A stretch of 64,000 bases of DNA from contig NC_061867.1 in assembly GCF_907164915.1 (NCBI RefSeq), positions 124,001 to 188,000 of the forward strand. Reading direction: 5' to 3'. A program made the position numbers and the translations under genes. This DNA comes from Impatiens glandulifera. Lineage: Eukaryota > Streptophyta > Magnoliopsida > Ericales > Balsaminaceae. The number at the start of each line of letters is the position of its first letter. Within the stretch, counting starts at the first letter, position 1. Below, one piece after another: positions 32,826 to 44,900 of this stretch. The notes under the pieces are model-generated. The model saw nothing but the letters and a program-made list of their open reading frames with translations. It did not search any database and was not told where the DNA came from.

Positions 32826-34271
32826 ATATTAAAAAATTATATTTAATTAACTAAAATTATATAAATTAAATATAATATGTTACTACAAAATATAATTAAC
32901 CTAAAACTATTAATAAATATTATATCCTGAAACAATAGACAGAAAATCATCCACACATAATATAAATTCATCAGAAAAAAACTTAAAAGTGATAGAACAT
33001 AATTCTTAATTAAACAAAAAAACTTCAGAAATCATCAAATTAGTTTTTCCTCAAAAACATCCTTCTTGAATACATTTCTTCAACACATGTAAATTACAAC
33101 CTACAAAATTAAAAAAAAAAAAACAATCAACATTAACAAATACAAAAAATAGAATTAAGATTAAAGTATTTAACTAATAACATACCTCAAATCTTCGACA
33201 AACAATTAATTACTTATAATTTCTTTTTGAAAATCATTCCAAACATTTGAAAATAACTTTCTTTTCTTCCCAACAATGGTATCATCAACATTTGTTGTAA
33301 TTACGCTAGGAATTGAATTTGATGGAACATTTTCAATACTGGAGATACTTGAACATTAATGATACCAGTTGAAACTTGAGCAATTTATAGTGACGTTAAA
33401 CTCATTCTTTTTGTAAAGCTAAAAAAATCAAATAAAAAAAAATAAGGATTAATATGATTCTTTAACTTGGTCTTATATATTAATATTTTTTCCAAAAATA
33501 TTTATATAAATAATAAATATTAATATATTGAACTATTATTTCCTAAATATAGTTCAACATAATATTTAAAAAACTCTTTTATTTTTTAACTAATATATTG
33601 AACTAAATATAAGGAACTTTTAATATTCTTTAAAAAAAACTCTTGACTCTTTATTTTTTCCTTTATAAAAAATAATTTTATTTATTGTATTACTTTATTA
33701 AATTATATATTATTTCATAAAAAAAAATTTAATATTATTAATATTTTTACCACCTTAGTTTGTGAGTTGTGAAAATCCATCTAAGTTAGATGATTTGAAT
33801 AAATTTTTATAATGTTTGATGTGGTTTATTTAATCTGAGTTAAATATTTATAGGCATATTATATATATATATATATAATGAAAGTATGTCTAAATCTATT
33901 GCAGATCAGTTATTCCACATATTAAACACATATGTATAATCGGAAAATATCTAGAAATCAAGAGATTCCACGTATTAAACAAAAAAAATCTATAAATAAT
34001 GAAAGTATTACTTACATATGTGTGTTGTGTTGTAGACTTGTAATTGTGTAGAACTTATAGAAAAAAATCAACTTTGTTGATGTTAAAACGGAAGAAGAAG
34101 GTACAAGATAGAGATTGAAGATTAAGTTAATAAATAAATAAATATAAGGTTGTAAAAATTGAAAAACAAACATAACTTTATTAAATAAAACCATTACTTA
34201 TTTACATAGTTATTGTTATTGGAGATTTTGAACAAAAACTAGAAGATGGTTGAAGAAGATAGAAGTTGAAT

Positions 34272-35277
34272 GATGGTTTCCCAAAGTAACCATGTTTGAC
34301 GTTCACTTTCCCAAACTAACATAGCTTGTTCATTCATTCCCAAACTAACCTAGTTTATTATTCAAACTCAGTTTTTTATTTATTTATTTTTTTTACATTT
34401 AAAATTCATTATATATAAAATAAATTATTTATATTTTGATATATATTTTAAATTATTATTTATATAAATTAAATTATTTATATTTTGATATATATTTTAA
34501 ATTATTATTTTTATAAATTTGATTATTTATATTTTGATATATAATTTAAATTATTATTTATATAAATTAAATTATTTATATTTTGATATATATTTTTAAA
34601 TTATTATTTTTATAAATTTAATTATTTATATTTTAATATATAATTTAAATTTAATTATTTATATTTTAATATATATATATTTACATTTCAATTATTATTT
34701 ATATAGTGTAATAAATATTTCCTTACCATTTTAGTAAATAATTGATAAATACTAATAAATTTAAAATATTTTAACTATAACAATATAATAATTAAATATT
34801 CATAAAATATTTTTAATTATCCATTATTTATTAAATATAATAACAAGATTACCATATTTTAACCATAGAAATATGATTATGGTTAAAATATTTTAAATTT
34901 ATTAGTATTTATCAATTATTTATTAAAATTATTTAATATTTATTACACTATATAAATAGTAATTGAAATATATATATATATAAATATATTAAAATATAAA
35001 TAATCAAACTTATAAAAAATAATTAAATTTAAATTATATATCAAAATATAAATAATCAAATTTATAAAAATAATAATTTAAAATATATATCAACATATAA
35101 ATAATTTAGTTTATATAAATAATAATTTAATTTATATATAATGAATTTTAATGGTAAAAAAAAAGAAATAAAAAATAACTGAGTATGAATAGTAAACTAG
35201 GTTAGTTTGTGAATGAATGAACAAACTAGGTTAGTTTGGGAAAATGAACGTTAAACCAGGTTATATGGGAAATCATC
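34272..35277. mobile_element. 1 kb foldback element (long terminal inverted repeats)
   Basis: The left start GATGGTTTCCCAAAG, then GACGTTCACTTTCCCAAACT and ACCTAGTTTATTATTCA, is mirrored at the right end (reverse complement GATGATTTCCCATAT, AACGTTCATTTTCCCAAACT, ACCTAGTTTACTATTCA). The symmetry runs to a centre near 34868. The left arm is longer by about 190 bp because it holds extra copies of a 72 bp A/T-rich unit (34400-34680). No coding capacity, and no known family recognised. Confidence 0.8.
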
Positions 35278-35419
35278 CATAGACTTGAACTCTTGAAGTA
35301 AGGTTAAGGTTGAATGACCATCCTATGAGAGAGAAACACTTATTACAATTTACAAATGAATGAAATGATGTTAACTTGTTAAGCGTGATGTTAAGAGTAA
35401 TGATAAAATAATTAATATA

Positions 35420-37047
35420 TCTATATATATATAATGATGCTTAATTTTTAAAGTGTCCGGATTGCCGGGTCGAGAGCTGTGGTTAATTTGGATACTTGGG
35501 TCAGATTGTGGGTTTACCCGTTTTTAAATTTAAAACGGTTAAAAATAAAATTAAAAATGCTAGAGGTATGTTTCGAACTTGCAACCTAACAAAACAAGTA
35601 CAACTATTTAACCAACTAGGCTACAAAGACTTTATATTTTAAATTCAACACCAAATTTGATAAACGCGGGACGTTTTAACATTAATATAAGTTCAACTTT
35701 TTAACTAACTAATCTATATATATATAATGATGCTTAATTTTTAAAGTGTCCGGATTGCCGGGTCGAGAGCTGTGGTTAATTTGGATACTTGGGTCGGATT
35801 GTGGGTTGACCCGTTTTTAAATTTAAAACGGTTAAAAATAAAATTAAAAATTCTAGAGGTATGTTTTGAACTTGCAACCTAACAAAACAAGTACAACTCT
35901 TTAACCAACTAGGCTACAAAGACTTTATATTTTAAATTCAACACCAAATTTGATAAACGCGGGACGTTTTAACATTAATATAAGTTCAACTTTTTAACTA
36001 ACTAATCTATATATATATGATGATGCTTAATTTTTAAAGTGTCCGGATTGCCGGGTCGAGAGCTGTGGTTAATTTGGATACTTGGGTCGGATTGTAGGTT
36101 GACCCGTTTTTAAATTTAAAACCGTTAAAAATAAAATTAAAAATGCTAGAGGTATGTTTTGAACTTGCAACCTAACAAAACAAATACAACTCTTTAACCA
36201 ACTAGGCTACAAAGACTTTATATTTTAAATTCAACACCAAATTTGATAAACGCGGGACGTTTTAACATTAATATAAGTTCAACTTTTTAACTAACTAATC
36301 TATATATATATATATAATGATGCTTAATTTTTAAAGTGTCCGGATTGCCGGGTCGAGAGCTGTGGTTAATTTGGATACTTGGGTCGGATTGTGGGTTGAC
36401 CCGTTTTTAAATTTAAAACGGTTAAAAATAAAATTAAAAATGCTAGAAGTATGTTTTGAACTTACAACCTAACAAAACAAGTACAACTCTTTAACCAACT
36501 AGGCTACAAAGACTTTATATTTTAAATTCAACACCAAATTTGATAAACGCGGGACGTTTTAACATTAATATAAGTTCAACTTTTTAACTAACTAATCTAT
36601 ATATATATAATGATGCTTAATTTTTAAAGTGTCCGGATTGCCGGGTCGAGAGCTGTGGTTAATTTGGATACTTGGGTCGGATTGTGGGTTGACCCGTTTT
36701 TAAATTTAAAACGGTTAAAAATAAAATTAAAAATGTTAGAGGTATGTTTCGAACTTACAACCTAACAAAACAAGTACAACTCTTTAACCAACTAGGGTAC
36801 AAAGACTTTATATATTAAATTCAAACACCAAATTTGATAAATGCGGGACGTTTTAATATTAATATAAATTCAACTTTTTAACTAACTAATATATAATGAT
36901 GTTGAGTAAATGGATACTTGGGTCGGATTATGTGTTGACCCACCCATAAATTTAAAACGGTTAAAAATAAAATTAAAAATGTTATCCGTAATTTTTTTCA
37001 CGATTTTTTATATTATTACTCGTGCAAATGCACGGGCTAAATGCTAG
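35420..37047 (+). mobile_element. Helitron with five tandem 5' ends
   Basis: The 5' end TCTATATATATATAATGATG follows an A. The 3' end has a hairpin CGTGC-AAAT-GCACG (37021-37034), then 9 bases, then CTAG (37044-37047) followed by T. TC...CTAG ends, a hairpin about 10 bases before the 3' end and an A/T insertion point are Helitron hallmarks. The 5' terminal section of 293-297 bp is repeated in tandem with TC starts at 35420, 35713, 36006, 36299 and 36596, plus a degenerate sixth unit from about 36889. No Rep/helicase is encoded, so it is non-autonomous. Confidence 0.8.
35570..35623 (-). promoter_or_regulatory. tRNA-like Pol III promoter pattern in each Helitron unit
   Basis: On minus, TAGCCTAGTTGG (35612-35623) fits the tRNA A box consensus TRGCNNAGYNGG exactly, and AAGTTCGAAAC (35570-35580) fits most of a B box, 31 bases apart as in tRNA genes. 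The pattern recurs in all five units. Units 2-4 have lost the B box CpG (TTTGAA in place of TTCGAA). No acceptor stem is seen, so this is a SINE-like or tRNA-derived segment and not a tRNA gene. Confidence 0.5.
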
Positions 37048-37638
37048 TATATATATAACATTGTTGTTGAATGCAAACAAAATTCTGACACTAAGACCAA
37101 GATTGTTGATTAGTTATAATTGAAGTAAAATCAAGGGACAAAAATTAATTTAAAATATTAATTGTAATATATTATTATTATTATTTATATATAATTAAAT
37201 ATTTTATATATTAATAATTTAAAAAATAAATACTTAAAATATAAAATTAATTAAAATAATGATAAGAAAATAAAATTTATAAAATAATTTTATATATTTA
37301 TTTATTTTGATAAATAATAACCTTTTTTAATATAAAATTATTTATAAATTCATACAAATCTTATTATCCTAAACTTAAAATTGTAAAAATAACTATAGAT
37401 AAGAACATGTACCTAAATTAGCCAGAAAAACTACATCAACAATTTAAGGGGAACAAATTAATTCTCACAAAGCCACATTATTAGAACCTCAATATGAAAT
37501 TATTTTCAAAATGTGTATCATCAAATTCAGATACAGTTCATAATGCAAATACAGATTCAATGCTTATAAAAATTGTCCAACCAAGAGTAGTCTATCATTC
37601 TCACAATAGATAGATAGATAAATGAAGAACAACAATAA

Positions 37639-38620
37639 TTAAGAACTGAGCATGGAACCAGAAGAAGAGTCCCTCCTGCATTCTGCCAACATGTCCATGT
37701 AGAACTGGCATCTACTGATTTCACTTCCAGAGGTGTTTATGCACTGCAACCACAATTTATAATAATCATCATAATAATATCAATACAAGTTGATGTATTA
37801 ACTAACTATACAACATAACTCAATCATGAACCTAATCTAATCGTGATTATAATAATTGTATGTTTCTATTTGCAAGGATTATGCAACTTTCTATCATCTA
37901 AATCCTTTGTGGATCAATATTCTAAAACCTCATTTATCTCGCTACTTAAAAGGGGGTAGAGGGAACACAATTCAAAAACAGTTTCTGTCATTAGGCCTTA
38001 CTTTTTTTGCACTTACAAAGGAAGTCAATTTCCAAATATCACAAGTGTTACATGCCCCGCGACTGATAACAGCATGAATAAGGATTCAAACCAGTGTTTA
38101 TTTGAGTGGTGGACATTGAAGAAAAAGATCCCTCTTTCTTTCAATTGAACCGCAACAAGTTTGTTAACTCCATCCAACTATCAATATTAAGGCTTGGTTT
38201 GATCTAGGCTATATAATGTTTTAGATAGGTTATTTAGGTAAAAAGGACATTAGGGGTATAAATATATAATGAAAAAATATATGGTATTTTGATATTTTGG
38301 TTGATGAATAGATTGTGGATAGTGTGTTTTATAAACAAGGCCTAAATGTTACATGGTCACAAATCAGAAATCCTATTTCTAAGGTAAGTCTACTTCCCTA
38401 ACATTTCCAAAACAAAAGTAACTGGAATTAAACATATATGTAGTTCAAATGATGTTAATGTTTAGGTACTTACATCCTGGAAGGCCTTGGAATGAACACC
38501 GCAAGCATCAGATCCGAAACTGCTAGCTGAAGCTCCAGGAGCAGCAGTTGCTTCAGAGGCAACAGTTTCATGTTGAATGGTACGAGGACCCATGATAGAA
38601 TCCACAGCTCTGTGTGCTAC
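37639..38620 (-). pseudogene. 5'-truncated twin-CX9C (CHCH) mitochondrial protein gene
   Basis: Two exon parts on minus: 38620-38474 (VAHRAVDSIMGPRTIQHE to CGVHSKAFQD) and 37743-37639 (CINTSGSEIS to GSMLSS and stop), joined by a 730 bp GT-AG intron between Asp and Cys. The two motifs CGVHSKAFQDC and CQFYMDMLAEC are perfect CX9C pairs. The match is to the plant CHCHD2/Mix17-like family imported into the mitochondrial intermembrane space. The family also has a basic, Ala/Pro-rich N-terminal region of about 70 residues. Here homology ends at 38620, right beside a MITE fragment, and no such exon fits in the 350 bp before RPN1. There are no stops in what remains, so the loss may be recent. Confidence 0.75.
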
Positions 38621-38745
38621 GCGACATGAATAATTTCGTAAAAAAATATAAAGGTGTCACCCGCGCATTTAATTTTATGCTTTGATTAAAAATCAAATAA
38701 TTTAATCAAATAAGTCATCTTTAATGCCATTTCTTCAAATTCTCC
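38621..38745. mobile_element. Half of a MITE at the broken end of the CHCH gene
   Basis: GGTGTCACCCGCGCATTTAA and the end CATTTCTTCAAATTCTCC match the right half of the MITE at 50112-50449 (GGTCACCAGCGC..., CATTTCCTCAAATTTTCC). The left half is missing. It sits exactly between the truncated CHCH exon and the RPN1 upstream region. Confidence 0.65.
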
Positions 38746-38979
38746 TGTAATTATTGATTTTTTTTTTTTTTTTTAGATAAAAGCAAATGATGACGGGATA
38801 AAATAAGAAAGAAATAAACAACATACATAACTTGCAGGAAGGGAAACCTCGACTCTTCAGTCTCGAACTTGAGCTTAGCCTTCGCTGTTATATAGATTCT
38901 TCAAGAGAAAGATACTTTCGACGATCTAGGGTTTCTTCCATTGCTTGCTTGCTTTCTTGAACCATTTACCTTCTCAACT

Positions 38980-41900
38980 ATGGAGCAACATCCAAACAAT
39001 ACCAGTGGAAGTGGGCCCGCCAAGGAAGAGTCCACCGTGAAGGTCCCGGTTAAGGATCCGAAGAAGAAGAAGGATGAGAAGAAGGACGAAGATCTTGTAA
39101 GTTGTAATACTGTCTTTCTTCATTGATATCACGATTTAGAGAGAAATAGAAATGTTCATTGTGCCAATTTTATGATTTTCAAAACTCCCCCGATTGATGA
39201 ATATAGCCGGAGGAGGATTTGGCGTTAAAGCAGCAATTGGAACTGTATGTAGAGAGAGTGCAGGACTCCGACCCAGCAATTCAGAAGGTTGCCCTCGAGA
39301 GCATGAGGTAGATTAGACTTCTGTATCATTTAGTAAGTTAGAAGGATTTTCTTCTAGGGGATGCTATAGTTTTGATAGTTTAGTTTTTCAATCTAATCAT
39401 TTTCAATTGCCATGGTTTACTTTTCCAATGAACATCATCTGTAATTATTATTATTTTTTAATCACCTTAAATTATGGCAATACTTATTCCTTGGGCAGTT
39501 CAGTGAATGAGCTTGTTCACTATTTGTCTTAGGTTTCCCTTTTGTTTGTTTGTTGATATGTTGTAAAAGTACCTTGCATGCCAGTCTATTGCTTATGACT
39601 GTTATAAATCAGTGTCTATCAATGACATTCATGGTTCTGTTTCATACAGTCCATTCCATAGGACATTGCAATTTGTAAGTGCGGTGGAGATCATTTTTTT
39701 TATAGTGAATAATTATTAAAAACTTCTTTTGCATGGAATGATTTTTTTTCTTAGCAGATAATGTTTGGATACACTCATGCGATTGTTTCTTGTAGGCAGG
39801 AGATAAGAACTTCAACTAGCTCTATGACCTCAGTTCCAAAGCCCTTGAAGTTCTTACGTCCACATTATGTTACTCTTAAGTCTTATTACGAAACAATGGT
39901 TGAATCAGATTTGAAGGTGTGAAATGATTTTTCTGTGGTGTCATTATTAGTTTCAGTCACTGCAAGGTCATTGATTTAGATTTTCCCCTTTCAACTGCAG
40001 AAATTCCTGGCAGATATACTTTCTGTTCTGGCAATGACCATGTCTGTAGAGGGAGAACGGGTATGCTCCTTTACTTGTGAGATGATTCTTTTGTCATGCA
40101 CATTCTTAATTCATGATACTTACAGTTTCTTAGGTTCCAAATTATTTGTTGTTGAAGACTTATCTTGAAGTCTCATTCACTATATGTAATCCGTGGGTTT
40201 TGGGGGCTAATGGGATTTCCTTTGTCATAAAAAATGGAGAAAAAAAGAGAGAAGACTTATCTTGAATAGCATCCTAATGATAAAATAAGTTTTTGAATGT
40301 TTGGATTTATTTGATGGAAGAGCACTGTCCATACTGTATTTTTTTTGTGTGAATGTGATCTTTGACAATTGATTTAGTTATATATTCAGGTTCTAGATAT
40401 TGAATCATTAAATAATATCTGTGATTAGATATTTGGTAAGACCTTTTTATCGTGCTCTTTTAAATGCACTGCTACTAATATGATTTGAATGCTCGTGTCC
40501 TTCAGGAAAGCTTAAAATATAGATTGTTGGGTTCTGAAGGTGATATTGGGTCATGGGGTCATGAATATGTGAGGTGAGCACTGCCTCATAGTATAGATTG
40601 GTCTCAGTTATTGTTGTTGCCGTACCTCCTCTTTCTCTCTCTTTTAGCTTTACTCTCATTTTTCTATCTGGGATAGGAGCTTGCACCCGAGTCAATTTGT
40701 TTATACAGGAAGCATGACCAATTGAACTACTAGTGCTTGTATAACCATATGCATTTAAGGCATGCTAGTATGCATTCATTTGTTTGTTAGTTTTGAGATC
40801 CCGTTCTTTCTAATTTTGATTTTGTCCCTAAACCTAAATACTGTTGGTTCTCCTGGACAGGAACTTGGCTGGAGAAATTTCACAAGAGTATGCTAAAAGA
40901 CAGGTTTGATATTTTATATTCTGTATGACGTTGTTTGTTTTGGTGATAAGTGGAGTTTGAGTTAATCACAATTGCATTTGATTGGCAAATATATATAAAA
41001 GTTCAACTAAAATTGATAAATAACTAGTGCTTTTGACTTCTAGTTTCTTCATAAATCAAATTGGGGGTTAAATTTAGTGATATTTGGGAAAGGTCTATTA
41101 TGGTGAGAATCCACATTTCTCAAAACAGAGCCTACATGCTTTTGATAATTTTCTAACCAAAGTTTATGTCAAGAGTTTTACAACATGCAGTTCATCAACT
41201 ATCATCTTCCATTTATAATTTTGTTGAAGCTCTCCTCTCAATTAACATTGTGTAATTTCACTGCTCCCATTCTCTTTTTGCCTGGTAGCAATAGAGATGA
41301 ATTATCTTACATATGCATGCGGATGACAGTAGAGATACTTATTCGTGTAAATTAGTACACAGTTGCAAAAGTTTATTTAATTCTCCGTGCTTGAAATCTT
41401 TCAGAGTGAGGAGGTTCCGTTTGATGACCTTATGGAACTTGTCCAACAAATTGTTGCTTTTCACATGAAGGTATGTCTAAATCATGGTTGTTGTCCTGTG
41501 AAATGATGATATGTTGGATTTTTTTTTCTTAATGTCATTTGTCTGCAGCACAATGCTGAATATGAGGCTGTAGATCTCTTAATGGAGGTATAGTTTGGCT
41601 TAACTAATCTTTATTTTCACCCGTATGTACTTTTTTTTTGAGAAAATAACATATTGTCATTTCATTAAATAAAGAAACCAGTGCTCAAGAGAAAACAAGG
41701 ACAGACCCTTGTTTTCACAATTCAAGAAACAGAAAATGAAAACATTCAACATTACATGCAAAGTCATTTTACAAAAAAACAGATCTGTGTGAACTTTTGG
41801 ATGTCACATTTATTGCATGCCTTGGATCATTCAGGTTGAAGATCTTGATTTGCTAGTCGAGCATGTTGACAGTACAAATTATAAGAGAACCTGCTTATAT

Positions 41901-44900
41901 CTCAACAGTTCAGCAAGGTTAATTCTAGTAATCTTGAACAAGTTCTTTCTTTTATATACTCTGTTTGGTTGTTTACACAATGGAAAATATACCTTAATAT
42001 TTTCCTTCTTTTTTTTTTTTTCCATTTTCCTATCTTGCTTCCCTTTACACATTTTTTTCCTTACAATAAATGCATTTTTCACCGCTCATCATCCGTTCTT
42101 TATGCTGCAGATATCTTGCAGGACCAGATGACATGCTAGTTTTAGATATTGCCTACACGATCTATATGAAGTTTGAAGAGTATCCTCTTGCACTTCAGAT
42201 TGCATTATTCCTGGACAACATGCAGGTTCATATTTCATTCAGGATATGAAACTACATGTCTATAGGATGAATCAATATGAACAGAGGAAGAGTTCATTAT
42301 GAGAAATGATTATTATAAAGAATATTCTGTTTGTTTATTTTATTTAGTCTTTATTTTGGTTCTGATGGTATTTTCATATTTATCATGACAGTATGTGAAG
42401 CAGGTTTTCACGTCTTGCACTGATTCGTTAAGGAAAAAACAGTTATGCTACCTGCTTGCGCGACATGTAAGTCCGTATCATTATAACTTCAGAGTTATGT
42501 TGGTGCTTTAACCCAGTGTTATATTTCAAGTACTTGATCTAGGACTTTTGAGTGGTTATGGAGAATATATTTATATAACTTCTCTTTGATAAGTTTTTCC
42601 TTTTTTCTCTCATGGATTATGTCATTTCTTTTTGCTTTTGTGCTGTAATGTATTCAGGGAGTAACCTTTGAGCTTGATGAAGAGGTGATTCCAGATGATG
42701 AAGAAAGGGAGGCATTGCAAGAAATCATCAACAACACCAAGCTAAGTGAAGGATATCTTACCCTTGCTCGTGATATAGAAGTGATGGAGCCGAAGTCTCC
42801 TGAGGATATTTACAAGGTGGTAGAGCAGTCTCAATCTTGCCCTTGGTTTTTCTTTTTCAAGCTATAGCTACTGATTACTTGCCTATACCCTTCAAAATTT
42901 TCCATGTTCATTAGTATTGTTACTTTGCATATGATATTTCATGAACATTTTGGTGCTCTCTTAAACATTTTTCATCAAACTTCAATGACTTTGCTATAAT
43001 GAAAGAGGAATTGTTCCTTATCCCTTGATGTGAAAGTATCTTATCCTATTTGTTTTTTTTTTGTACTTTTTTACAGTACATGAACCATATTAAAAAATAT
43101 TTATCACTTTGTTGCTTTTTATCATCCAAGACTTCTTTTGTTTCATATACACTTTCTTGTATGCATCAGTAGTTGAACCATAACAAATTTTTATGTTCAT
43201 AAACTTTTAGGCGCATTTGCTTGATGGCCGATCTAGTGCTGGTGCAAGCATTGATTCTGCTAGACAGAACTTAGCAGCAACATTTGTCAATGCATTTGTG
43301 AATGCTGGTTTTGGTCAGGTAAAAGATGTACCATGTTTTAGCTCCTAAAATGAATGCCCTTTGAGTGAAGATATAATATCCTTGTTGTTTGTTTTGGCAG
43401 GACAAGCTAATGACAGCTCCATCAGAAGCTTCCAGCGCTACTCCCTCTGGGAACTCTGGGAACTGGCTTTTCAAGAACAAGGAACATGGAAAAGCTAGTG
43501 CAGCGGCTAGTCTTGTATGAACTCTGAGGATTAGTCTAGCTGCTATTTTAATTCCTTTCTACTTGAAGACTCACAATGCTTTCAAATATTGTAGGGTATG
43601 ATTTTGCTCTGGGATGTGGATTCTGGACTTTCTCAAATTGACAAATACTTTCACAGTAATGACAACCATGTTATAGCTGGTGCTCTGTTAGGAGTTGGTA
43701 TTGTGAACTGTGGGATCAAGAATGATTGTGATCCTGTAAGCTCTTACCTACAGATTTATGAAAACTGAGATCCATCTTCATGTCATAATTATTGTTATCC
43801 TTTTGTCAGGCATTGGCTCTTCTATCTGATTATGTTGACAAGGAAGATTCTTCTGTCAGAATTGGTGCTATTATGGGTCTGGGCCTTGCATATGCCGGTG
43901 CGCAGAATGAGCAGGTAATCTTTTTTCTTGCTCATCAGAATTTCATATTTACTGTTTTCACTGGATAGATATCTTAAAGTTTCTCCATGTGATCAAAGAT
44001 ATAAATGATTGGGTACATATACTTGTTGAGCTTCTGATTTTTTTTTGTGATGCATTTCCTTCCGCTTATCTGACTCATCTTCATTGTTTGCCAGATTCGT
44101 AGTAAGTTGACTCCTATACTTGGAGATGCTAAAGCTTCTCTTGATGTTATTGCATTTACTGCAATATCACTAGGCTTGGTATATGTTGGATCATGCAATG
44201 AAGAGATTGCCCAGGCTATAATATTTGCTCTGATGGACAGAAGTGAATCAGAATTAGGAGAGCCACTCACTCGTCTTTTGCCACTAGGACTTGGTCTTTT
44301 GTATCTTGGGAAACAGGTAAAAATAGTTATTTTAGTATATGTAAATCTCTATTTTGTCCAGAGTCACAATATGGATTTTCTCTCGATGCTTGTTAAGTTT
44401 TGGTTTATAAAGAAGTTGTATGAATTTAACAGAAAATAGTCTGAACGTGTAATGTTGCTTTTGCCATCTATTCGGCTGATTTTTCAGGAAAGTGTTGAGG
44501 CGACTGCTGAGGTTTCAAAGACCTTCAACGAAAAAATCCGAAAATATTGTGATTTGACTCTGCTTTCCTGTGCCTATGCTGGGACTGGAAACGTGCTCAA
44601 GGTGATAATCAAATACTAATCACCTTTCAGTTGGTTGTCACAAGCATAATATATATATATAATTTTTTTTTTTTTAAAAGGTCAATGTTTTATTAAAAAA
44701 TATACAAAATGCGTTCAAACGTTACAAAAAGGGAGGGAAAAAAATAAAGCAAGAAATAAAAAATAAGTATAATATATTATTAGGAATTGTTTTCAATTAA
44801 AAGTAATGTAGTCTTATTCACCAAAGTTTTCTGAATACGTTCTAGTAATTGGTAAGCTTTTTCACTTGTATTGGGCAGATGGTCTGATTTCTTAATGTTT

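Noticed and set aside
35570..35623. tRNA gene on minus
   Set aside because: The A and B boxes fit, but I could not form an acceptor stem or a plausible anticodon arm. It is at most tRNA-derived.
35420..36890. Regular repeats that could look like a CRISPR array
   Set aside because: Units of 293 bp are near-identical throughout, with no short repeat / unique spacer pattern, and the DNA is plant nuclear. Helitron ends explain them.
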